Positions 34,038 through 41,154 of a stretch of DNA of 64,000 nucleotides are shown here, in pieces (position 1 is the first letter of the stretch; each line of letters starts with the position of its first letter). Origin of the DNA: CAVQWT01 sp963717705. Lineage in GTDB: Bacteria > Pseudomonadota > Gammaproteobacteria > Burkholderiales > Casimicrobiaceae. Both the position numbers and the translations under genes were made by a program. The notes under the pieces are model-generated. The model saw only the letters and a program-made list of their open reading frames with translations. It was not told where the DNA came from and made no database searches. Location: NCBI GenBank assembly GCA_963717705.1, contig CAVQWT010000002.1, positions 124,001 through 188,000 of the forward strand. Reading direction: 5' to 3'.

Positions 34038-34957
34038 CGCCAGCCGTGGCGACGGTAGAAGCGCGTGCCGCTCTGGACGAACCAGCGGATGTGCCGCCAG
34101 CCCTTGCGCGCCGCGCCGCCGCCGTGGTGGACGATCCGAAACGACGGCAGGTAGACGAGCTGGCCCGTCCTGGCGAGACGCACGCTCCAGTCGAAGTCCT
34201 CGAAGTACAGGAAGTACCGCGGATCGAAGCCGCCGGTGATGTCGATCGCCCGGCGCTTGACCAGCATGCACGCGCCCGACACCACCGGCAGGCCCGCGAT
34301 CGGCTTGTCGCTGTCGGGGTCGATGTAGTCGCGCAGCTCGTAGCGATCCAGCCGGCGGTGGAACATCCGCTGCACGAACGCGGGGGCGAACCCGCGCAGG
34401 AAGAGGTCGAACACAGCCGGATACCGCTTGGCGAGGAAATCGGGCGCGCCTTCGGGAGTGCGCACCGCCGGCGCGGCGGCGGACGATGCGTCGTGCTCGG
34501 CGAGCCAGCGCACGGCGTTGGCGAGCGCGTCGGTGGCGAGTTCGACGTCCGGGTTGAGCACCAGGTGATAGTCGGCGCCACTGCCGTGCAGCACGAGGTT
34601 GTGTGCGGCGCCATAGCCGATGTTGGCGTGCCCGTGCAGGTACGACAGCTGCAGGCCGGCGTCGCGGAAGCAGGTCCGCGCGAGCGTCATCACGTCGTGC
34701 GCGACCGCCGGGTCCTCGCTGTTGTCGATGATGGCCAGCGCCACCGTGCGGATCGTCCCGTCCTCGCGCGCCGCCTCGATCGCCAGCACCAGCTTGCGGA
34801 AGCAGCGCTCGAGCAGCCGGTAGTCGGGGCGCCAGGTGACGATCGACACCTGCAGCGACGCCGGCAGCAGCGGCCCCTCATGCGGCGGCGGCAGCTCCCA
34901 CACGCGGGTCGTCAGCGTGACCGCGTCGGTCGGCGCCGTCGCGCCGGTCGCGGTCAT
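34028..34957 (-). CDS. Family 2 glycosyltransferase (rhamnosyltransferase-like)
   Basis: A 309-residue GT2 enzyme. It shows the N-terminal VSIVTWRPDYRLLERC, IIDNSEDPAVAHD, HANIGYGAAHNLVL, the DxD-like LVLNPDVELATDAL, and SGACMLVKRRAIDITGGFD followed by YFEDFDWSVRLARTG (ED base region). The layout resembles rhamnosyltransferases that build O-antigen or exopolysaccharide at the cytoplasmic face. Donor and acceptor are unknown. The start is ATG 34957 with GGAG about twelve bases upstream. Longer upstream frames are Arg-rich and not coding. The gene overlaps the epimerase gene by 10 bp and is divergent from the aldolase gene. Confidence 0.88.
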   Translation of the reverse strand: MTATGATAPTDAVTLTTRVWELPPPHEGPLLPASLQVSIVTWRPDYRLLERCFRKLVLAIEAAREDGTIRTVALAIIDNSEDPAVAHDVMTLARTCFRDAGLQLSYLHGHANIGYGAAHNLVLHGSGADYHLVLNPDVELATDALANAVRWLAEHDASSAAAPAVRTPEGAPDFLAKRYPAVFDLFLRGFAPAFVQRMFHRRLDRYELRDYIDPDSDKPIAGLPVVSGACMLVKRRAIDITGGFDPRYFLYFEDFDWSVRLARTGQLVYLPSFRIVHHGGGAARKGWRHIRWFVQSGTRFYRRHGWRWF

Positions 34958-35140
34958 CACGGTGAGCAGCTCCGGCGGGGCGGCGGGATCGGGGATCAAG
35001 GCGGGGGAGGCGGAGGAGGACGGCGCGTGGGGACGCAACGGGCGCCGCCGCTCGGCTAGAATCGTCGGGGAATCGGCGTGCTGCGTCAACCGCGTAGCGC
35101 ATTGTACGGACGCATCCCCGTTCGACCAAAGGCATCCACC

Positions 35141-35899
35141 GTGAACCCCCTCAAGGCCAAGCTCGCCGCCGGGCAAGTCGTCGCCGGCATCTGGTGCGTC
35201 ATCCCGTCGGCGCCGCTGGTCGGCACGCTCGCCGCCGCCGGCTTCGATTTCGCGATCCTCGACGCCGAGCACGGCGGCTGGGACTTCGGCACACTCGACG
35301 CCGGCATCACCGCCTGCGAGGACGGCGGCGCCGCCGCGCTGGTGCGCGCGCCGGGCGCCGACGCGTTCTTCATCCAGCGTGCGCTCGACCTCGGCGCCGA
35401 CGGCGTGCTGGTGCCGCAGATTCCCGACGCCGCCGCGGCTGCGCGCGCCGTCGCGATGGCGCACTTCCCGCCGCTGGGGACGCGCGGCTACAACCCGTTC
35501 ACGCGCGGCGGGCACTACGGCATCGCGCCGCAGCCCAAGCTCGCGCGCGGCTATCCGCTGACCGGCGTGCTGGTCGAGTCGCCCTCCGCCGCCGAGCAGT
35601 TGCCGGCGATCCTGGCGCTGCCGGCGCTCGACCTCGTCTATCTCGGCGTGTTCGACTATTCGGTCGCGCTGGGGATCCCCGGCGAGGTCAACGACCCGCG
35701 CGTGCGCGCGTTCGTCGAGACCGCCGCGCGCGCCGCCCGCGCGGCGGGCAAGGCGGTGGGCACGACGGCGATGTCGCGCGAGCAGGCGGCATGGCTGACC
35801 GGCCTCGGCGTCAACGTGCTGCTGTACGGCGCCGACACCTGGCTCGCCGGCAAGGCGGCGCAGGACGGCCTCGCCATGCTGAAGGAGTTCACCCGATGA
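35141..35899 (+). CDS. HpcH/HpaI class II aldolase (2-dehydro-3-deoxyglucarate-aldolase-like), GTG start
   Basis: A 252-residue TIM-barrel aldolase. Its motifs are AILDAEHGGWDFGTLD (DxEHG), LGADGVLVPQIPDAAAAARA, PPLGTRGYNPFTRGG, VLVESPSAAEQLPAI and DLVYLGVFDYSVALGIPG. The family makes or cleaves 4-hydroxy-2-oxo acids with a divalent metal and pyruvate. The GTG at 35141 begins VNPLKAKLAAGQVVAGIWC, the usual N-terminus. No strong SD is seen. It is followed 49 bp later by an Ldh-family dehydrogenase, which could oxidise or reduce the hydroxyacid product, suggesting a sugar-acid breakdown pair. Confidence 0.85.
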   Translation: MNPLKAKLAAGQVVAGIWCVIPSAPLVGTLAAAGFDFAILDAEHGGWDFGTLDAGITACEDGGAAALVRAPGADAFFIQRALDLGADGVLVPQIPDAAAAARAVAMAHFPPLGTRGYNPFTRGGHYGIAPQPKLARGYPLTGVLVESPSAAEQLPAILALPALDLVYLGVFDYSVALGIPGEVNDPRVRAFVETAARAARAAGKAVGTTAMSREQAAWLTGLGVNVLLYGADTWLAGKAAQDGLAMLKEFTR

Positions 35900-35948
35900 G
35901 CGCCGCGCAGACCCGCGCCGCGCGGTTCGCAGCTGCCGGAGGCTGCAC

Positions 35949-37028
35949 ATGACCGCGATCGCCGCCACCGCCGCGACCGCTCCGCGCCACGACGCCGTTG
36001 CGCTGGTCGCGTTCGCCGCCGCGCTGCTCGAACGCTCCGGAGTGCGCACCGACATCGCCGCCGACGTCGCCACGATCCTCGTCGACGGCGACCTGATGGG
36101 CCACACGACGCACGGCCTTGCGCAGCTGCCGGGCTACCTCGCCGAGCTGCAGAAGGGGACGATGGCGAAGGACGGCGCGCCGACGGTCGTCAACGCGCGG
36201 CCCGCGACGGAGACGTGGGACGGCGGCCGGCTGCCCGGCCCCTGGCTCACGCTGCGCGCGCTCGACCGCGCGGCGGCGATGGCGGCGGCCTGCGGCACCG
36301 GCACCGTCGTCATCCGCCGCTCGCACCACATCGCCTGCCTCGCCGCGTACGTCAAGCGTGCGACCGACCGCGGGCTGATGCTGATCGTCGCCTGCTCGGA
36401 TCCGTCGGGGGCGAGCGTGGCGCCCTTCGGCGCGGTGTCGCCGGTGTTCACGCCCAACCCGATCGCCGCGGGCCTGCCGGCGCCGGGCGATCCGATCCTG
36501 CTCGACATCTCGGCGAGCTACACGACCAACGGGCTGACCGGGCGCCTGCACAAAGCCGGCGGGAAGCTGCCGCATCCGTGGGTGCAGGACGCGCAGGGGA
36601 ACGCGACCGACGATCCGGCGGTGCTGTTCGACGAGCCAAAGGGCACGCTGCTGCCGCTGGGCGGCCTCGAAGCCGGCCACAAGGGCTACGCGCTGGCGCT
36701 GCTGATCGAGGCGCTGACCGCCGGCCTCGCCGGCTTCGGTCGCGCCGACCCGTCCGAAGGCTGGGGCGCGACCGTCTTCGTGCAGGCGCTGGACCCGGCG
36801 GCGTTCGGTGGCGCGGACGACTATTCCCGGCAGACCGGTTGGCTGGCCGACGCCTGCCACGCGGCGACCCCGCGCGAAGGCGTGGCGCGGGTCCGGCTGC
36901 CCGGTGAGCGCGGGCTGGCGCTGATGCGGGAGCAGCGCGCTTTCGGCGTCGAGCTGCATCCGTCGATCGTGCCGGCGCTCGCTCCGTGGGCGGACAAGCT
37001 CGGCGTGGCGCTGCCTCCGCCGCGCTGA
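35949..37028 (+). CDS. Ldh family oxidoreductase (malate/L-lactate/ureidoglycolate dehydrogenase type)
   Basis: A 359-residue NAD(P)-dependent 2-hydroxyacid dehydrogenase of the YlbC/MdH fold, unrelated to classical malate dehydrogenase. Characteristic pieces are LVDGDLMGHTTHGLAQLPGY, GTVVIRRSHHIACLAAYV, PNPIAAGLPAPGDPILLDIS, and GHKGYALALLIEALTAGLAG. The substrate is a 2-hydroxy acid that cannot be specified. The N-terminus is Ala/Thr-rich (MTAIAATAATAPRHD). It sits directly downstream of the HpcH/HpaI aldolase, and the two probably form an operon. Confidence 0.88.
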   Translation: MTAIAATAATAPRHDAVALVAFAAALLERSGVRTDIAADVATILVDGDLMGHTTHGLAQLPGYLAELQKGTMAKDGAPTVVNARPATETWDGGRLPGPWLTLRALDRAAAMAAACGTGTVVIRRSHHIACLAAYVKRATDRGLMLIVACSDPSGASVAPFGAVSPVFTPNPIAAGLPAPGDPILLDISASYTTNGLTGRLHKAGGKLPHPWVQDAQGNATDDPAVLFDEPKGTLLPLGGLEAGHKGYALALLIEALTAGLAGFGRADPSEGWGATVFVQALDPAAFGGADDYSRQTGWLADACHAATPREGVARVRLPGERGLALMREQRAFGVELHPSIVPALAPWADKLGVALPPPR

Positions 37029-37233
37029 CGGGCGGTCCGGGGCCGTCGCCCCGGCAGGACGGGCGCGACCGCCGGTCGGCTCCCGGGTCTCCCGCCCCGG
37101 CGATTCGCCGCCGGGTTGATCCGCATCATGGCCGGGCGCCCCGGCGGGTGGCACGCTCCGTAGCGTACAAACACCCACAATTTCGGCCGCGCGATCCCCT
37201 GCGTCGGGGATGGTCGTGCCGCAACGCCTCGAC

Positions 37234-37617
37234 ATGGTCTCGACCCGCCGCCTGCAGGACCCCCAACGCCACCCGCGCCTCCATCGCGAATACCGCACCA
37301 TGCGCGCGATGACCGGCATCTACTGCCACGACATTCACGGCGAGGACCAGGGGCCGTGCGAGGAGTGCCGCGAGCTGCTCGAATACGCGACAAGGCGGCT
37401 CGACCGCTGCGTCTTCGGCGACGACAAGCCGACCTGCGCCAACTGCAAGGTCCATTGCTACAACGCAGCGATGCGCGCCAGGGTGCGCGAGATGATGCGC
37501 TACGCCGGACCGCGGATGCTGTGGCGGCACCCCGTGCTGGCGATCCGGCACCTCCTCGACGGTCGCCGGCCCGCGCCCGACCTCCCCGCGAGGGACACCG
37601 CACCCGCCGCCGACTGA
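37234..37617 (+). CDS. ygbA: YgbA-like (nitrous oxide-stimulated promoter) family protein
   Basis: A 127-residue protein with the conserved Cys-rich core of the YgbA family: IYCHDIHGEDQGPCEECREL, LDRCVFGDDKPTCANCKVHCY and MRYAGPRMLWRHPVLAIRHL. The cysteines probably bind a metal or an Fe-S cluster. In enterobacteria ygbA responds to nitric oxide through NsrR and supports growth after nitrosative stress, and I transfer that only as family knowledge. ATG 37234 is chosen as fitting the family N-terminus. ATG 37210 would add eight residues, and neither has a clear SD. I saw no convincing NsrR site upstream. Confidence 0.85.
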   Translation: MVSTRRLQDPQRHPRLHREYRTMRAMTGIYCHDIHGEDQGPCEECRELLEYATRRLDRCVFGDDKPTCANCKVHCYNAAMRARVREMMRYAGPRMLWRHPVLAIRHLLDGRRPAPDLPARDTAPAAD

Positions 37618-37630
37618 GAAGTAGGGAAGT

Positions 37631-37655
37631 AGGGTCAGACTCGATTTTCGAGTCA
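37631..37655. repeat. REP-like palindrome at the 3' end of the RAYT gene
   Basis: AGGGTCAGACTCGA at 37631-37644 begins the same motif found downstream of the gene's 5' end. GACTCGA/TCGAGTC form a 7-bp stem with a TTT loop (37638-37654). The transposase stop codon overlaps this hairpin. Confidence 0.8.
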
Positions 37656-38345
37656 TTCGCGATGCGCCTTTCGCGGCCGCCCGAGCGGCAGCCGCTCGCC
37701 GCGGCGGCTCATTGCCGCGATCTTCTCCCGGAATGCGGCGCTGCCCAGCGCCCACGCGTTTTGCGTCGCGTCGCGGATGATGCACATCTCGTCCTGGGTA
37801 ATCGACGATCGAAACAAGTCGCGGTAGGCGGCCGTGCGCGCTTCTTCGGATTCGCCCAGGTGGCAGTACACCGGGTGTGGCCGGATCAAGCTGTCGACCC
37901 CCGCCCACGCGTTCGCGCGATGGCTCGACCACCGGTACTCGGCCGGACTGGCGACCATGCCAGCGCGCACCGGGTTCAGCTCGATGTAGCGCATGCAGGT
38001 CAACAGGTAGCGTTCGTCGTCGACGATCGCGGCCTTGTAGCGACCCTCCCATAGCGTTCCGGTACGGTGATGTCTCGAATTGAAGTACTGGACGTAGACG
38101 CGACCGATGCCCTGCATGGTCTTCGGAAGGCTGCTTGCGGTCCCCGGCGTGGCCAACAGGTGAACATGGTTGGTCATGAAGACGTAGGCATGAAGTGCCA
38201 CGCCGTGCCTGCTCGCCGCGTCTTCGATGCACGCGCGAAAGAAGGACAGGTCGTCCGGACCGCCGAAGATGGGCGTCCGATCATTTCCTCGCTGGATGAC
38301 GTGCAGCGGAAGACCGGGGACGAAAAAGCGTGGCATGCGGGCCAT
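37653..38345 (-). CDS. REP-associated tyrosine transposase (RAYT, Y1/IS200-like)
   Basis: A 230-residue Y1 transposase-family protein. It starts MARMPRFFVPGLPLHVIQRG, has the metal-binding HUH-type motif in VFMTNHVHLLATP, then SLPKTMQGIGRVYVQYFN, GTLWEGRYKAAIVDDERYLL and YIELNPVRAGMV. The catalytic tyrosine is probably in that YI..NP block or in the preceding helix. The C-terminus is basic. RAYTs are domesticated relatives of IS200/IS605 transposases that mobilise REP hairpins. Palindromes sharing GGGTCAGACTCGA lie at both ends, so gene and repeats appear cognate. It is inserted between ygbA and a subtilase gene. Confidence 0.92.
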   Translation of the reverse strand: MARMPRFFVPGLPLHVIQRGNDRTPIFGGPDDLSFFRACIEDAASRHGVALHAYVFMTNHVHLLATPGTASSLPKTMQGIGRVYVQYFNSRHHRTGTLWEGRYKAAIVDDERYLLTCMRYIELNPVRAGMVASPAEYRWSSHRANAWAGVDSLIRPHPVYCHLGESEEARTAAYRDLFRSSITQDEMCIIRDATQNAWALGSAAFREKIAAMSRRGERLPLGRPRKAHRE

Positions 38346-38415
38346 GCGCCGAAGCGTATGGCGCCGTGCGACGTGCCGGTATCGGCCGAAAGTAGCAGGC
38401 TGAAGGTTACAAATT

Positions 38416-38504
38416 AGGGTCAGACTCGACTTTAGGGGCTGCAGAGCAAAGTCGAGTCTGACCCTAGTTATTTGCTTGCAGCCCCTAAAGTCGAGTCTGA
38501 CCCC
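38416..38504. repeat. RAYT-associated palindromic repeats (three arms)
   Basis: One forward arm AGGGTCAGACTCGACTTT (38416-38433) is followed by two inverted arms AAAGTCGAGTCTGACCC(T/C) at 38448-38465 and 38487-38504. The outer two extend further: GGGGCTGCAGAGCAA pairs with TTGCTTGCAGCCCC, making an inverted repeat of about 33 bp with one small bulge. The subtilase stop codon follows six bases later. Confidence 0.9.
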
Positions 38505-38509
38505 ATTTA

Positions 38510-40348
38510 TTAGGCCTTCGCCTCCGCGGCGGCGACCGCCTTCGCCGGGTTCACCAGCACGCGCCGGCCGTCGGCCGTCTTTTCCGCGGTGTCGCGGATG
38601 ATGGCGATCACCTCGGCGGGCTTGAGCTTGGGGTTGACCGCGAGGATCTTGGCGGCGAGGTTCGCCACCTGCGGCGACGACATCGACGTGCCCGACTCGG
38701 CGAGCTTCTCGCCACCGGGGATCACGCTCTCGACCTGGTAGCCGTTGGCGTGCACCGCCACCGTGGGGCCGTAGCTGGTGAACGACGCCTCGTCGCCAGC
38801 GCGGTCGACCGCGCCGACCGAGATCATGTTCGGCGCGACCACGCCGGCCGGATACGCCTCGACGAACGTCGAGTCGCTGTTCGAGTTGCCGGCCGAGGTG
38901 ACGAACAGGATGTCCGGGGCACTGGCGATCGCCTTCCGGAACGCGGCGAGCTCGATGTCGAAGTACTCGCGCGCGATCGCCTTGCGCTCGTCGGCGGTCT
39001 TGCCGATGTTGCACAGCTCGAGCGTCTGCTCATAGCCCTTGACGCTGCCGCCCCAGCTCATGTTGGCGACGCGGACGTTGTTCTTCTTCATGAAGTCGAC
39101 GTACGCCTGGACCGCCCTGGCGCCCTTCTCGGTCAGCTCACGCGACGGGCACGGGTCGGGGATCAGCTTGTGGTCGAACTCGATGCGCGCCGTGACCAGC
39201 CGCGCGTAGGGGTTGCCGGCCATGGTGATGCCGGCGACGTGCGTGCCGTGGATGTAGTTGCCGGCGAGTCCGATTTCCTCGATCGTCTTCTTGTACTCGT
39301 CGGGCTTCATCGTCGACAGCATCTGCTTGACCGCCGAAGCCTCGGGCGAGTCGATGTTCGACTGCAGGTCGGACAGGCCCTTCAGCGTCGACTTGAGCTG
39401 CGGGATGCGACCCTTGAGGTCGGCCGGGATCGGATACAGTTCGCCGGTCGACGGATCGGACTTGAGGTCGAACGCGATCACCGCCGGCTTGCCGCCGTCC
39501 ATGACGACGCGACCGGGGAAGAGCGCGGTGTCGACGCCGCTGTCCCAGACGGCGACGTTGACCGGCGGGTAGTTGCGGCCCGGCGGCAGCGCCACGTCGC
39601 GCGCGGCCCAGATGTCGGGCTTGTCGACCTTGTTGGCGGCGAGGTACGCGCCGTAGGTCGAGATCAGCGTCTGCTTCAGCGGCAGCCGCGTGACCAGCAG
39701 GTAGCGCGAGCTGACGATCGCCGGGGCGAGGTCCGACGACAGCGCGCCGGCCTTGTCGACCGTCGGCTGCAGCACCTCGCGGATCTGGCCGAGGACGAGG
39801 TTCTCGCCGACCAGCTCGGCGCCCTGGTTCACTTCCTTGATGGTGTTGGCCACCGTCGGGTAGGGCATCGTCTTCAGCTCGGCCGCGAGCAGGCGTCCGG
39901 TTTCCTCGACGTAGGCCGGCGACGTCGTGCTGCCGGTCTTGCGCCGCGCGCCGTCCATCGCCCGCAGCAGCATGCCGGAGGTGATCTTGTCGGAGGGCTT
40001 CTCCTCCAGCGCCCGAATCTGGGACGAGCGCTTCATCGCATCGTCGTACTTGCCCTCGAGCCAGTCGAGCTGCACCAGCGTCGCGAGGAGCTGGCGCTCG
40101 GTCGCCTTGTCGGCGATGTCGTATTCCGCGAGCACCGAGTCGATGTCCTTGCGCAGCTGCGCGGCGAACGGCTTGAACTTCGCCTCGTCGCGGACCAGGT
40201 CCTCCAGCTTGCCGTCGATCTTGTAGGTGAAGCGCGGCAGGTCGGCGACCTTGTCGATCCGCTTCTTGGTCTGCGCGAGCGACGGCATGGCCAGCAGGGC
40301 GGTCATGGCCGCCGCCGCGGCCAGGGTGGTGAGGCGATGGAGCAGCAA
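38510..40348 (-). CDS. Exported S8 family (subtilisin-like) serine peptidase, TTG start
   Basis: A 612-residue protease with a signal peptide (LTTLAAAAAMTALLAMPSLA). The catalytic triad is visible: Asp in NVAVWDSGVDTALF (near residue 268), His in NYIHGTHVAGITMAG (near 364), and Ser in ESGTSMSSPQVANLAAKI (near 553), with the oxyanion Asn in FVTSAGNSNSDST. The first 235 mature residues are an all-helical region of unknown fold (DSVLAEYDIADKATERQLL) that may act as a propeptide or scaffold. The TTG start at 40348 is preceded by GAGGAG six bases away, and no ATG is suitably placed. The stop abuts the RAYT repeat, which could stabilise or terminate the mRNA. Confidence 0.88.
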   Translation of the reverse strand: MLLHRLTTLAAAAAMTALLAMPSLAQTKKRIDKVADLPRFTYKIDGKLEDLVRDEAKFKPFAAQLRKDIDSVLAEYDIADKATERQLLATLVQLDWLEGKYDDAMKRSSQIRALEEKPSDKITSGMLLRAMDGARRKTGSTTSPAYVEETGRLLAAELKTMPYPTVANTIKEVNQGAELVGENLVLGQIREVLQPTVDKAGALSSDLAPAIVSSRYLLVTRLPLKQTLISTYGAYLAANKVDKPDIWAARDVALPPGRNYPPVNVAVWDSGVDTALFPGRVVMDGGKPAVIAFDLKSDPSTGELYPIPADLKGRIPQLKSTLKGLSDLQSNIDSPEASAVKQMLSTMKPDEYKKTIEEIGLAGNYIHGTHVAGITMAGNPYARLVTARIEFDHKLIPDPCPSRELTEKGARAVQAYVDFMKKNNVRVANMSWGGSVKGYEQTLELCNIGKTADERKAIAREYFDIELAAFRKAIASAPDILFVTSAGNSNSDSTFVEAYPAGVVAPNMISVGAVDRAGDEASFTSYGPTVAVHANGYQVESVIPGGEKLAESGTSMSSPQVANLAAKILAVNPKLKPAEVIAIIRDTAEKTADGRRVLVNPAKAVAAAEAKA

Positions 40349-40554
40349 GGGAAACTCCTCGAAAGTGGGTGCGGCCGGCCCGGGAAGGCCCCGGGGCAGC
40401 CGCGAAGCGCGCGATGCTACCACCTCCGACCGTCGCTGGACGCCATTGTTCAGGGGGTTGCGACAAGCCGCAGTCATTGGCGACGAGGCGGCGGGTTTGG
40501 CGACGAACGGGGGTGCCGGAGCACTGCGAACCCAGCCCAGCCCTGCCAATCGCT

Positions 40555-40665
40555 GCCCAGCCCTGCCCGCACCGGAATCGGCGGCCCCGCGCGTGGCTCG
40601 ACCACCCCACTCGCCTCGCGCGGGGCCGCCGACTCCGATGCTCGTCGCCAAGGATGCGGCGGCAA
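40555..40665 (-). repeat. Dispersed palindromic repeat, copy A
   Basis: The core TGGCTCGACCACCCCACTCG (40594-40613) is the reverse complement of the core seen in copies B, C and D. It is flanked by 21-bp inverted arms, CGGAATCGGCGGCCCCGCGC(G) at 40573-40593 and its complement at 40617-40637, with one mismatch. Outside the arms, CTCGTCGCCAAGG and GCCCAGCCCTGC also match the other copies. Confidence 0.85.
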
Positions 40666-40719
40666 TGGAACGGAAGCGCCATGATCCGAGTGGCAATCGG
40701 GCCGATGCCAACGCCGCAG

Positions 40720-40785
40720 CGCGTCCCGCACGGCGCCGCGGCGACCGGGCGAGTGGGGTGGTCGAGCCAGGGCGCCGCGGTGGCG
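40720..40785 (+). repeat. Dispersed palindromic repeat, copy B (divergent arms)
   Basis: The core GGCGAGTGGGGTGGTCGAGC is identical to the other copies (40748-40769). The arms differ in sequence (CGGCGCCGCGGCGACC against GGGCGCCGCGGTGGC) but still pair with each other at most positions. The stem is therefore kept while its bases changed. Confidence 0.75.
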
Positions 40786-41154
40786 GGCGGGACGCGCGGT
40801 CCATGCCCACCCACACAACGACGTCGTGCGCCCAGGCGACTGGGCGCGCCTGCGTCCGCAAGCAACAGGCGCGGAGTTCCGGGCGCGAGGCTGCGGCCTC
40901 GCCGGCAAGTGGAATCCGCCCGCGAAACGGGCTTGCCGGCCGAGCCGTTCGCTTCCGCAACGCCTTTCGAAATCAAAGAGCCAGATCGTCGCCGGCCGTC
41001 GCGTCGAAGCGTGCGCTCGACACACGCATTTGTCGTGATCTCCGCGTGCCTCACACCTGTCCTGATGCTGCCACACGGTCGTAACGCGATCTGCGGATAC
41101 TTCGGCGCTCACGAGGTGTTCTTGGTCAACGATACCCCCACGAGGAGCAACGAA

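Larger units (their letters stand above)
40349..41154. other. Long divergent intergenic region with two palindromic repeats
   Basis: This is 806 bp between the subtilase and PhoX genes. It carries two copies of the dispersed hairpin repeat (listed separately). No credible gene is seen, although frames stay open because the sequence is GC-rich. The last roughly 130 bp are more AT-rich (CGCATTTGTCGTGATCTCC) and probably contain the PhoX promoter. GAGGAG at 41142-41147 is its ribosome binding site. Confidence 0.5.

Noticed and set aside
37653..38514. A classic insertion sequence (IS200/IS605) at the RAYT locus
   Set aside because: There is no TnpB, no IS-type ends, and the gene belongs to the single-copy RAYT type with REP hairpins, so I call it RAYT rather than an IS element.
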